64,000 bases of DNA from a candidate division KSB1 bacterium. Its GTDB lineage: Bacteria; Zhuqueibacterota; Zhuqueibacteria; Residuimicrobiales; Krinioviventaceae. The DNA lies in assembly GCA_034521575.1 (NCBI GenBank), contig JAXHMJ010000003.1, forward strand, positions 682,001 through 746,000, given 5' to 3'. Below, piece after piece: positions 10,566-18,877 of the stretch (the stretch's first letter is position 1; every line of letters starts with the position of its first letter). The notes under the pieces are model-generated. The model was not told the origin of the DNA. It was given only the letters and a program-made list of their open reading frames with translations, and made no database searches. Made by a program: the position numbers and the translations under genes.

Positions 10566-10937
10566 ATGATGAACACAAAACGGAAAATCTATCCGGGACA
10601 ACCGGGCACACAAAAATGGATAAAGAAATACGGCGACGATCTGGTCTGTATCCGCTACAAGTATGATCCGGATACCCATCGTAAAATGATAACCGTTGAG
10701 TTGGTCGTTGAAGAAAAGGAATGGCACAAAAATTATGATCACATTCCGGAAAATAAAATGATGGCGATCCGGATTGAATACGGAGAACGCGAACTGGGTT
10801 TAAAAGTCAGATCTGTCGGCGGCACCTGGAATCGTAAAGAAAAACTCTGGTATTTACCCTGGAATGCGATTAAAGCGTTGTCCTTACAGGACCGGGTTGT
10901 CACTTTTTCTAATAATAGAAAATCTCGACCTCCCTGA
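10566..10937 (+). CDS. Uncharacterised basic protein immediately downstream of the integrase
   Basis: 123 residues starting 6 bp after the intI stop (ATG 10566 or 10569), so very likely cotranscribed. It is rich in Lys, Arg and Trp, with a compact pattern: KKYGDDLVCIRYKYDP, ITVELVVEEKEW, IRIEYGERELGLKVRSVG, then GTWNRKEKLWYLPWNAIKAL. I know of similar unnamed proteins beside recombinase genes but cannot name a family. The C-terminal codons SNNRKSRPP already lie inside the palindrome array that follows, so the original stop may have been replaced by array growth. It could be a nucleic-acid-binding partner of the integrase; that is inference. Confidence 0.7.
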   Translation: MMNTKRKIYPGQPGTQKWIKKYGDDLVCIRYKYDPDTHRKMITVELVVEEKEWHKNYDHIPENKMMAIRIEYGERELGLKVRSVGGTWNRKEKLWYLPWNAIKALSLQDRVVTFSNNRKSRPP

Positions 10938-11021
10938 TATTTTCTAATAATAGAAAACCAGTTTTTTCTAATAATAGAAAATGTTTTCTAATAGTAGAAA
11001 CATTTTTCTAATAATAGAAAT
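10905..11021. repeat. Array of five 18-bp palindromes between intI operon and first cassette
   Basis: The perfect palindrome TTTTCTAATAATAGAAAA occurs at 10905, 10940, 10964 and 11004 (flanking bases vary slightly), with a fifth, variant copy (TAGTAG centre) at 10984. Start-to-start spacings are about 35, 24, 20 and 20 bp. Each copy could bind a dimeric protein or fold into a hairpin. The array sits between the intI operon and the candidate attI, where cassette expression and insertion would be controlled. Confidence 0.85.
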
Positions 11022-11031
11022 AAATTAGGAG

Positions 11032-11062
11032 GTTTAACGGTCGGATAAACTATATGTTATGC
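11032..11062 (+). other. Candidate integron attI site
   Basis: GTTTAAC at 11032-11038 fits RYYYAAC, and GTTATGC at 11056-11062 is a core site like that of Vibrio repeats. They lie at the boundary between the integrase-proximal DNA and the first cassette, whose gene starts 15 bp later. No long palindrome joins them, as expected for attI rather than attC. Position and core match support the call; function is not shown. Confidence 0.45.
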
Positions 11063-11077
11063 CGCAAGGAGGAAATT

Positions 11078-11986
11078 ATGAAAAAGTATATTATTTCTCT
11101 TGTGTTGCTATTACCTATATACTGTTTTTCTCAATGGCTAGATCAAGGATCTTTACAAGCCACAGTATTACTGGAAAAATTAAAAGATTCTGAGCTTATT
11201 CCACATGGCACTGGATTCTTGCTCTACAATTATGATAATCCAAGAGACTATATCGTTGTAACTTGTGCACATTTAATAAAAAATCGTAATGAAATATTTG
11301 TTAGAATGAATATAGATAGTTCGATTACGCAAGCTTTTAAAGAAAAGGGAAAAATAGATGGGATATATACTGCTGAAAGAAATTGGGAGATTATTGAAAA
11401 TAACATTGTATTTAAAATTAATCTAAGTTCTAATCCTAAATCATATGTAATTAATGATTCACTTGATATAGGGGCTTTTTTTATCAATATACCAATATTA
11501 ATTGTAGAGGATGACACTTCAAAAAAGGCTTTGAAATTCTCACAAAAATTAGGTGTTCCCAAAAGTGGATTTAAATATAGAAAAGAATTATCCTTAGGTG
11601 ATGAAGTATATTTTATTGGCTTTCCTTTTGGTATAGGAGCTTCGAAAACAATTACACCTATTGTTCGTTCCGGTTCTATAGCATGGCTTCCTTCTGGATA
11701 TCCAGGATTTTTACTTGATTCATTTTCTTTTGGGGGCAATAGCGGTAGTCCTATTTTCTGCAAGGTATTGTTAGGTACAAAAATAGGAAAGTTAAATTGG
11801 GATGCACCAAAATTAATTGGCATGATTATAGGTCATCATGGTATAAAACTAGATAATGTACTCACTCAGCCGAATCCGGATGAATTGAAATTTGAAAAGG
11901 GAAGCTTAGAAATGAATTTTGGATTAGCAAGATGTGTCTTTATAGATGATATTTTAAAAGTAACTGAGCAATTGGTCACTAATTAG
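11078..11986 (+). CDS. Cassette 1: secreted trypsin-like serine protease
   Basis: 302 residues from ATG 11078, preceded by AAGGAGG. The signal peptide MKKYIISLVLLLPIYCFSQ directs export. The chymotrypsin-type fold shows HGTGFLLYN and VVTCAHL with catalytic His65, then FGGNSGSPIF with the expected nucleophile Ser222. The catalytic Asp is not certain, perhaps in the stretch around residues 125-155. Other marks are GDEVYFIGFPFG and IGMIIGHHG. It is AT-rich compared with the chromosomal core, typical of integron cassettes, and ends 4 bp before attC1. The substrate is unknown; a secreted protease may act on host envelope or competitor proteins. Confidence 0.8.
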   Translation: MKKYIISLVLLLPIYCFSQWLDQGSLQATVLLEKLKDSELIPHGTGFLLYNYDNPRDYIVVTCAHLIKNRNEIFVRMNIDSSITQAFKEKGKIDGIYTAERNWEIIENNIVFKINLSSNPKSYVINDSLDIGAFFINIPILIVEDDTSKKALKFSQKLGVPKSGFKYRKELSLGDEVYFIGFPFGIGASKTITPIVRSGSIAWLPSGYPGFLLDSFSFGGNSGSPIFCKVLLGTKIGKLNWDAPKLIGMIIGHHGIKLDNVLTQPNPDELKFEKGSLEMNFGLARCVFIDDILKVTEQLVTN

Positions 11987-11990
11987 GTGG

Positions 11991-12057
11991 GCATAACGAA
12001 TAAGCGTTGCATTCGACCTGAACGCAGTGAAGGTCGATATGGAACGCGGGGTTGGAC
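11991..12057 (+). other. attC1 (cassette recombination site)
   Basis: A 67-bp imperfect palindrome with R'' GCATAAC and R' GTTGGAC (fits GTTRRRY). The inner arms GCGTTGCATTCGACCT and AGGTCGATATGGAACGC pair around a short loop. Nearly identical to attC6 at 22841. Confidence 0.7.
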
Positions 12058-12295
12058 TTGGCCCTAACGACTAGTAGCGAGGTTTAGTAGTGGAGTTGTA
12101 AGTTAATGGAATTTACATTTTTGGGAAGGCGCTTACACAACAGTTTAAAACTGTTCAGAAAATATATCTCGGAAAAAATACTAAAATGAATAGTATCAAA
12201 TCCTGAGCAAGGTTCAAAATAAGCTGTAAACAAGGCAAAACTACTGTTTTCTAATATAAAAGACATACGTCACCCATGTCATTGAAAATGATTTT

Positions 12296-13365
12296 TTAAA
12301 GTTTTGAGATTGTAAGCCCAATATTTGGAGGTCCTCTTGTTTTCGGGATTTCCGCGACAAAAATCAGTGCATGTCCGCAGTCAGGGCATTTCATGATTTT
12401 ATCGTCTGTGATTAAATCATCAATATTTGTTTGTAAACGTTCACCGATCAGGTTCTTTGACATATGCCAATTCACCTCGTTTTTTGGTGGCCAATATTCC
12501 AAAATAGCGCACTTTTACAAAGCTTTTTGGAAGAATATGTTGTAAGAACAGATATATGAATTCATTGGCATCCAGTGACCGGGTTTTCACGGTATCTGTT
12601 TGAGCATCTTTATAGCGGAATGTTACCTTGCCATGTTGTAAGTTTATTATGTTTTTGTCAGAAATGGCTACACGCATGATGTATGGTGCCAAGTATTTAA
12701 GAGCTGATTGTCCGTTTCCAACTGGTTTGATATGACAAACCCATTTCTTTTTCCATGTATTGACTGGCAGATGAAGATTCAAATTTTTCTGAATGAGAGC
12801 ATCTTTGAATAATCTGCGAATCAATATTGACAAGGGTTTGACATGCACCAGAAAATCGGGTTTGGCCCATTTCCAGCGTTTGCCATCTTTGGTCAGTCCG
12901 CCAGCCGGTATAAGGAAATGAATATGCGGGTGATATCTCAGATCGCGCGTCCATGTATGCAAAACACCCATCATGCCGATATCGGCGCCGAGGTATTTTT
13001 TCTCTTTTGCCAGAATTAGCAGCGCCTGAGCGGCGGCTCGAAAGAGTAACGAGTAAAGCATTCTTTGATGTTGTTGAAAGGCGGTATGCAGTTCATTTGG
13101 TATTGTAATGGTCGCCAAAAAATAGGATGTCGGCAACAGAGTCTGATATTGTTTGGCAAGCCATTGATTTGCGCGGTCATTTTGACATTTTGGACAATGT
13201 CGATTTCTACATGAATGATAACTGTAATGTATTTTGCGGCATTCTTCACATTTTCCAAGTCTGTCCACCCAGTGCAGAAGTTCTACAGTCAACAATATTC
13301 TGCATGGTTTTATAATGACTTGGAAGAATACTTTGGTCTATATTTTGCAATTGTTTCATTTCCAT
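12296..13365 (-). pseudogene. IS91-family transposase, frame-broken
   Basis: Reconstructed from ATG 13365 (MEMKQLQNIDQSILPSHYKT) through the main frame 13295-12441 to the tail ending at 12296. Hallmarks are the zinc-finger segment CEECRKIHYSYHSCRNRHCPKC, the HPHIHFLIPAGGLT block of HUH/Y2 rolling-circle transposases, and a C-terminal CPDCGH. Two single-base breaks split it: an extra base in the tttt run at 13251-13254 and another at the gg at 12451-12452. Removing one base at each restores about 350 residues. It would replicate and move the element by rolling-circle transposition. The second copy keeps only short pieces of this gene. Confidence 0.85.
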
Positions 13366-13392
13366 ATTGGCGGATAATGTCCGCCATTGTGA

Positions 13393-14258
13393 TCACAGGC
13401 TGTTCATAACCTTATTGATCACATGAACTGGGTCAGGCAGATTCTGATTGATTAGTTGAGTATAGATCATGGTTGTTTTGGGATCTTCGTCGCCGAGTAT
13501 TTTTGCACAAACCTCAGATCAACGCCGGCTTCGAGTAAATGTGTGGCATACGAATGCCGGAGATGGTGAACAGAAACCTTTTTTGCAATTTTAACAGCAT
13601 CCTTGGCTTCTTTGAAAGCAATTTGTATACTTGTCAAAGGAATAGGTTTGTCAGTGGTTGGCATAGCGTTTCCACCACGGCCAGGTGCCGGGAATATCCA
13701 TTTTGGATTTCGATGTGTTTTGTAGAAAGTTCTCAACAATTCAAGAGTGCGTTGAGGTAATGGTATATATCTGTCCTTGTTTCCTTTGCCGCGATGAATA
13801 TGGACAAACATACGTTCAGAATCAATGTCGGATATTTGGAGATGGGTACCTTCTTGAAGCCGAAGACCGAGAGAATAGATCGTGAATAAACAGGCCTGAT
13901 GATGAGGAAACCGTACGTTCTTTAAAATTTTGTGAACTTGAGCCTGGCTTAATACAACAGGTAATGATTTTTGTTTTTCAGGACGCACAAACCTGATTGT
14001 TGTCCAATCGCGTTGCAGGGTATGGGTAAAAAAGAACTTGATACCGCATAATGCAATGGTACATGCGGTTCGCGACCATTTGCGTTTGTTTTTGTTGTAG
14101 AGGAAGTATTGGCGCAGTTCCTCTTCGGTGATTTGACCAGGTGGTTTTTGGTAATATGTTGAAAGTTGAGCAATAGAACGAATGTACATTTCAATTGTTC
14201 GTTCCGACATGCCTTTGAGTTGCATGTCTTCAGTCATACGTGTACGCCAGTCAGTCAT
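13393..14258 (-). pseudogene. IS91-associated tyrosine recombinase, frame-broken before the catalytic Tyr
   Basis: The start ATG 14258 (MTDWRTRMTEDMQLKG) has a strong AAGGAGG site. It shows an N-terminal SAM-like domain, then SLGLRLQEGTHL with the first catalytic Arg and HHLRHSYATHLLEAGVDL with the His-x-x-Arg pair. One missing base at about 13497 ends the frame early. Restoring it gives YLGDEDPKTTMIYTQLINQ, which contains the catalytic Tyr, and extends the gene to a stop at 13393. A XerD-like recombinase is a known companion of some IS91-family elements and may resolve intermediates. It lies about 30 bp upstream of the transposase start, in the same direction. Confidence 0.85.
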
Positions 14259-14355
14259 CGTGAACCTCCTTTTAAAATGAATAATTGATTTGTGAGGTTC
14301 ACGATGGCTGCAATTATCAGGCAAAAGTGCCCGCCCGCTTTTTTGGGCGGGCTTA

Positions 14356-14484
14356 GTTCAACATTTCCATGCACCGGATTGGAACCGCCGATTCTTTTGA
14401 GCAAATTTCGATGTAGATTCAAAGTCTGGTGCATTTGCGCTGGTTAGCCTGATGCGGTTCCAACCGGTGATGAACTTGTTAGCA
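14356..14484 (+). other. attC2
   Basis: A 129-bp site. R'' GTTCAAC fits RYYYAAC and R' GTTAGCA ends it. The outer arms pair well: GCACCGGATTGGAACCG on the left against CGGTTCCAACCGGTG on the right. It directly abuts the IS91-like element, whose end touches the GTTC of R''. Confidence 0.7.
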
Positions 14485-14595
14485 GCTTAGAAAGTTTTAT
14501 AATTTCAAGAATAAAGATTTTGAGTAATTGAAAACGTCTGATATTTTAACTATATTACTTGTGATTAGTATTTTTACAAAAGATAGAGTGAATTA

Positions 14596-15165
14596 TTGGA
14601 AAAAGAACTTATTATTATTGCTGGTCCAAATGGTTCGGGTAAAACTACATTTGCAATTGATTTTCTCGCAACTTTTAAGGCTGAATTTTTGAATGCAGAT
14701 GAAATAGCTAAAAATTTATCACCTAAGAATTTTGAAAAAGTTAGAATAACAGCAGGAAAGATATTTTTAAAGAAGTTAAAGTCTCTGGTAAATCAAAATA
14801 AAAGTTTCGTTATTGAGTCAACTTTGGCAGGAAATTATCTAATTCCTGTAATAAGAAATATAAAACAAAAAGGGTATAAAATAATTGTTATTTACATTTT
14901 TTTAGAAAATGAAAAAATAGCAATAAAACGAATTGAGGAAAGAGTCCTAAAAGGTGGTCACTCGGTTCCAAACGAAGATGTAATTCGTAGGTTTAAACGG
15001 AGTAAGATAAATTTTTGGAATATCTATAAGGATATTGTCGATAGTTGGTATTTGTTTTATAATTCTGAAGATAGTTTTCAGGAAGTTGCATTTGGAAAAG
15101 AAACAGATTACATAATAATAAATGACAATAATTTTAAAGTATTCTTGGGCGATATTGAGGGATAA
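14596..15165 (+). CDS. Cassette 3: zeta-toxin-like P-loop kinase
   Basis: 189 residues, TTG start at 14596. Walker A is IIIAGPNGSGKTTFA (residues 6-20). NADEIAKNLSP then matches the substrate-binding Asp-Glu of zeta toxins, followed by FVIESTLAG and an Arg-rich RVLKGGHSVPNEDVIRRF lid segment, all as in zeta/PezT-type kinases that phosphorylate UDP-sugars or related nucleotides. It lies alone with a 64-residue partner in one cassette, so a toxin-antitoxin role that stabilises the array is likely. Very AT-rich. Confidence 0.82.
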   Translation: MEKELIIIAGPNGSGKTTFAIDFLATFKAEFLNADEIAKNLSPKNFEKVRITAGKIFLKKLKSLVNQNKSFVIESTLAGNYLIPVIRNIKQKGYKIIVIYIFLENEKIAIKRIEERVLKGGHSVPNEDVIRRFKRSKINFWNIYKDIVDSWYLFYNSEDSFQEVAFGKETDYIIINDNNFKVFLGDIEG

Positions 15166-15170
15166 TTCAA

Positions 15171-15365
15171 ATGGTAGTAAATAAATTGAATAATCTTGAA
15201 ATTTATCAAAGAGCAATTGAGCTAAAAAGAATCGGTAACCAGGCAGTAAGAAAGGCGCAAGATGAGAATAAGAGACTTGGAATTCCTAGCGTTTATTCTC
15301 GACGAGGCAAGTTATATTATGAATTACCGAATGGTGAAATAACTTATAAAAATCCCTTTGTTTAA
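15171..15365 (+). CDS. Small partner of the zeta-like toxin (possible antitoxin)
   Basis: 64 residues, starting 5 bp after the zeta-like gene. N-terminal helix LNNLEIYQRAIELKRIGNQAVRKAQDENKR is followed by GIPSVYSRRGKLYYELPNGEI, a beta-hairpin-like tail. Small downstream proteins of this kind often accompany zeta-type kinases. The antitoxin role rests on position only. It shares the cassette bounded by attC2 and attC3. Confidence 0.6.
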   Translation: MVVNKLNNLEIYQRAIELKRIGNQAVRKAQDENKRLGIPSVYSRRGKLYYELPNGEITYKNPFV

Positions 15366-15459
15366 ATTTCAATTTAATCATTCAAAACAATCAAAAACAT
15401 AATTGTAGATGTAGATTCTGTAACTATAAATTATTATAAAAGTTATGTAGTGCGTCAAC

Positions 15460-15589
15460 TGCTAACCCGTTCGTCAACCTGACCGGCTTGCGCCGGGTCG
15501 TTTTTGAGTTATTCAAGTTGTCGATCATCTCTGCCGTTTGCCGGGCGATGTGCGGATGAATCGCCGGCAGGTTACGATGGACGTTAGCC
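15460..15589 (+). other. attC3
   Basis: A 130-bp site with R'' TGCTAAC and R' GTTAGCC. The left arm GTTCGTCAACCTGACCGGC pairs imperfectly with the right arm GCCGGCAGGTTACGATGGAC. It separates the zeta cassette from the MBL cassette. Confidence 0.7.
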
Positions 15590-15626
15590 AAAGTAAATGT
15601 GATTGAAACTACATGTTTGGGAGAGG

Positions 15627-15825
15627 ATGATGAAAGCAGATTTGCATGTGTTTAATATAGGACATGGTGCAGCATCGTTATTACAAGTCCAACAAGACAA
15701 CAATAAAACATATAATATCTTGATCGATGGAGGGCCAAATTCTGATCTCAAAACTTATCTTAAAGCTCGTATTGGAGAGAATACGCCCTTAGATCTTGTC
15801 ATATTAACACACATCCATACTGATC
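15627..15825 (+). pseudogene. Cassette 4: MBL-fold protein, 5' part (split by the IS21-family element)
   Basis: The start ATG 15627 follows GGGAGAGG. The reading MKADLHVFNIGHGAASLLQV, then ILIDGGPNSDLKTYL and LVILTHIHTD, is the beginning of a ComEC/Rec2-like metallo-beta-lactamase fold. It is cut inside the metal motif at 15825. The rest of the gene continues at 19454 after removal of the 3,622-bp element and one copy of the CTGATC duplication. The two parts then make 1,602 nt, a continuous 533-residue frame reading THIHTDHCKGLIPLF. Confidence 0.88.
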
Positions 15826-16018
15826 TATTACCAACGGTTAACAAGTTTACCAAAGCCAACGGAATAATACTTTACCACCTAAAGTGGAGCACATAGATTC
15901 TCTTACAAGACTCTGTAAAAAAAACAGTTCTTTGGCATAAAATATCAATTATATTTTTATATTTTTAAAATGAAACCAGATTACTATTTATTTTTCTGTC
16001 GATAAGATGGTCCTTCCA

Positions 16019-16723
16019 TCAGTATAATCTCCGAGTTTTAACGAGCCGGTCTGCGATGGCTTGAGCGATTACAGCACTTTGAAAGATCTCTCCCCAGCGG
16101 CCAAAGGGCAGATTGGTGGTCACGATTGTACTCACACGTTCATGCCTGGCACTGAGCACCTGGAAAAAAAGATTTGATGACTGTTCGTCAAGCGAAAGAA
16201 AACCCAACTCGTCACAAACAAGCAGACTTGGAGTTTGATAAAATTTTAGTTTTTTTAACAACGACTGATCAGCTTGAGCGGCAATGAGGTGATTAATCAT
16301 ATCAATAGCTGTTGTGAAGAGTACACGTTCATTTTTCAAACAGGCTTGATAAGCTATGGTTTTTGCTAATCGGGTTTTTCCGGTTCCGGGGGCGCCAATA
16401 AAGATCACGTCTTGTTTTTTATGAATAAAATCACATTCGGACAAACGCAAAACAAGGGATCGGTTCTGTTGTCGGGAGACATGGAATTTAAAATCAAAGT
16501 CACTTGGCAAGCATTTATCAATCAAATGCGACGCTTTGATTCTGTTTTCAACAGAGCGTTTCCAGCGTGATTCGTTTTCCAGGTCAAGCAAATAATCGAG
16601 CAGCCACAGAAAGCCGTTGTTCTGCTCTTTTTCTTTTTCAAAGGCATCTTCGAGATATTCGGCCATGGTATTGAGTCGCAACTGCTGCAATTTGTGGATT
16701 GTATTTTCAATTTTTGTCATCAT
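16019..16723 (-). CDS. istB: IS21-family helper ATPase IstB
   Basis: 234 residues, normal for IstB. Walker A is FIGAPGTGKTRLAKTIA (about residues 106-122) and Walker B is SLLVCDELGFLS (about 168-179). The N-terminal helical part LQQLRLNTMAEYLEDAF is the IstB signature start. This AAA+ DnaC-like protein selects and primes target DNA for IstA. Its start overlaps the istA 3' end by 17 bp, the usual coupled arrangement. Intact. Confidence 0.93.
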   Translation of the reverse strand: MMTKIENTIHKLQQLRLNTMAEYLEDAFEKEKEQNNGFLWLLDYLLDLENESRWKRSVENRIKASHLIDKCLPSDFDFKFHVSRQQNRSLVLRLSECDFIHKKQDVIFIGAPGTGKTRLAKTIAYQACLKNERVLFTTAIDMINHLIAAQADQSLLKKLKFYQTPSLLVCDELGFLSLDEQSSNLFFQVLSARHERVSTIVTTNLPFGRWGEIFQSAVIAQAIADRLVKTRRLY

Positions 16724-18199
16724 TGTTCCTGCTTTTTTTCAAAGTAATGGCATCATAGATTAACAGATCGGGTTCCTGTAATTGTAACTGATTGAGCGTT
16801 TCATCTTTGAGGGTAACTTTGGGGTAATATGTTTTAATATGCATTTTTTGATGCAGGATATTCTCAACATAATCGACGCCATAGGCTTTGTATTTGAGGG
16901 TTATTTCAACGGCCTCCACAACTGCTTTGGCTCCATATTGTTCTCTTAATTCCAGGAGATGACTGGATGCCCGGGAAAGGCTTTTCCCGGCCTTGGCCAA
17001 ATTTTCGATGAATAGTTTGATGGGTTCACCCATTGAAAACAAGAGTTGTTCTTGTCTGGTTAACCTTGCCTTTTTACGTGTTTTCAAAAGTTCTGAAATA
17101 TGGTTCGGATTTTCAATAACAGCCCGGCGTTTCCAGCTTCGCGTGTGTACAGCAACAATTTTGTTTTTATGGCCTGCCCAAATTGTATGGTTATCCGCTT
17201 TGACACTGACTGTTTTACCGGCCATCCACCAAGGCGCTGAATAATAATTTGCATCAAATTTAAACCGGCAATCGGAATGGACTTTAGCTTCTGAATGATC
17301 TCTGGTATCCGGCAATACATCCGGCAATGGACGCAGGGCTTTCGGCTGAAAACGTTCAACCGGTTTTTCATTCGTTGTTGCGTGAATACGTGTATTTGCA
17401 ATGTGATCGCGCCATTTGCAGGCTTGCACATTTACATCATCCAGATCGGCAAAGGTGCGGCACGGCCAAAAGTTATAGCGAACGTAATGAACACCGCCTT
17501 TTTCTATCTTGCCTTTTGCGGATGCGTCCCTTATGCCGCACGCGTAAGGTCTGATATGAAAAGGGCGCAAGAAATGCAAATAATCTTCGTTGAACCGGAT
17601 AATATCGCCGATTCGTTCAATGACCGCTGTTTTCAAATTATCGTGCACCAGTTCTTTGGGAGCGCCACCAAAGAATAAAAAGAATTCAACAGGGTGCGCA
17701 TCACAGCTTCTTTGTTTTGACTATGTGTGAACTCGATGTAGAGCATTCTGGAATGGCATTCTATCACCGTCATGCAGTACAGTTTTCTGGAGGTGTTGCC
17801 ATAAATGAGACTGCCGAAATGCCCCCAATCAAACTGACATTGTTCACCAGGGCTGCTTTCAAACCGAATGTAGGCTTTGGATCGTTTCTTACCTCCTCGT
17901 TTAGCAAGGAGGTAATCGCGCAAAATCGTAATCCCTCCGGTATAGCCTTTTTCGTCGATACGTTGTTTAATAACAACAGCGCTGGCGTTCGGCCAACCTT
18001 CCAGCAGTTCATCAATATAATTATAGAACGGTTCCAATTTACCTGGCTTTGGACGTCTGGGAGGTGTGGCAATATCCGGGGAGTTGAGATATTTTTGCAC
18101 AGTTGGTCTTGAAATACATAACTTTCTGGCAATTTGGCGTTGTTTCATGCCCATATCAGCCAATTTGTGAATTTCAAAGATGATTCGTTTATTCATCAT
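16707..18199 (-). pseudogene. istA: IS21-family transposase IstA, one-base frameshift
   Basis: The N-terminal part MMNKRIIFEIHKLADMGM, with HTH QRQIARKLCISRPTVQKYL, runs into the DDE domain (CQFDWGHFG, MTVIECHSRMLY), then the frame breaks at the a-run 17677-17681. Adding one base there gives FFGGAPKELVHDNLK and continues into the lower frame, which holds the C-terminal DDE Glu region (SAKGKIEKGGVHYVRYNFWP) and ends at 16707. The restored length is about 497 residues, normal for IstA. A consensus error is plausible because istB and the element ends are intact. Confidence 0.88.
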
Positions 18200-18234
18200 G
18201 ACTTTTGGCCCTTTCAAGAGATTCAGTTACAAGT

Positions 18235-18621
18235 TTACGGATCGTCACTGGGGTCCCAGTTTTCAAAATCGGAGCGGGTAGTCAAGGGTTTTGAAGGCAG
18301 TGCAACCGGCTTTTTCGGCAAAGAAAGCACCTGAAACATAAACCCGTCAAAGGCAATCAGGGATTTTTTGATCAAAGCGTTTCTGGCAGTGATAAAATCA
18401 TCAAGACTTATCCTCAGCATCGTGCAGAGCCGGTCCTGACTGTAATAAGACAGCCCGTGCCGATCTCCGACAAGCACGAGCAAAAAGTAAATCAAAAGCT
18501 CGTGTTGATTCAAACTGGTAAAAAAATGGTCTGTGATAAACCGGTGTGGAATAAAACTAAATCCCCCATCAATGTTACGCACCCGGTCGGGAATAAGGGG
18601 TTTTTTGGTGATTTTCATCAT
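18235..18621 (-). CDS. IS21 passenger 1: HTH protein (replication-initiator-like winged helix)
   Basis: 128 residues from ATG 18621 behind GGGAGG. The core FIPHRFITDHFFTSLNQHELLIYFLLVLVGDRHGLSYYSQDRLCTMLRISLDDFITARNALIKKSLIAF reads as a winged-helix domain like the N-terminal part of plasmid or phage replication regulators. It ends 36 bp before the istA start on the same strand. Genes like this are known next to some environmental IS21 elements; a regulatory role for istAB is inferred. Confidence 0.7.
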   Translation of the reverse strand: MMKITKKPLIPDRVRNIDGGFSFIPHRFITDHFFTSLNQHELLIYFLLVLVGDRHGLSYYSQDRLCTMLRISLDDFITARNALIKKSLIAFDGFMFQVLSLPKKPVALPSKPLTTRSDFENWDPSDDP

Positions 18622-18692
18622 TCTGCCTCCCGAATAATAGATCACGTACAAATTCAACTGAAATCTACTATACCACAAGGCAAATAGCAATA

Positions 18693-18877
18693 GCGTCCAT
18701 TTTTACAATTAAATTCTTAAAGACAAAAAAAGGTCAATATTTTTATGTAAATCAGCCAGTTGCACGATTAACGCGTCCATTTTTACAATTTTCCCGGATG
18801 AATCAATTTTATAAGGATTCATTACACAAGTGTATAATTTTTCTGACTGCTTTTTTAACGCGTCCATTTTTACAATT
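18693..18877. repeat. Three direct copies of an 18-bp repeat inside the IS21-family element
   Basis: GCGTCCATTTTTACAATT occurs at 18693-18710, 18773-18790 and 18860-18877, spaced 80 and 87 bp. Two copies lie inside the coding region of the zinc-finger passenger gene and give the repeated peptide KIVKMDAL. The third covers its stop. All are the same orientation, suggesting a protein-binding array, perhaps for IstA or the HTH passenger. Confidence 0.85.

Larger units (their letters stand above)
12061..14355 (-). mobile_element. IS91-like element, copy 1 (transposase plus tyrosine recombinase)
   Basis: About 2.3 kb. The left limit is set by CTTG (12057-12060), the tetranucleotide preferred by IS91-family elements at the replication-origin end. 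The right limit is the hairpin CCCGCCC/GGGCGGG near 14330-14351, followed directly by GTTCAAC of attC2. A second, internally deleted copy at 22912-23964 shares both ends, which confirms the limits. It carries a Y2-type transposase gene and an accessory tyrosine recombinase on the minus strand, both frame-broken. The stretch 12061-12295 has no gene. It occupies a cassette position with almost no other DNA between attC1 and attC2. Confidence 0.75.
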
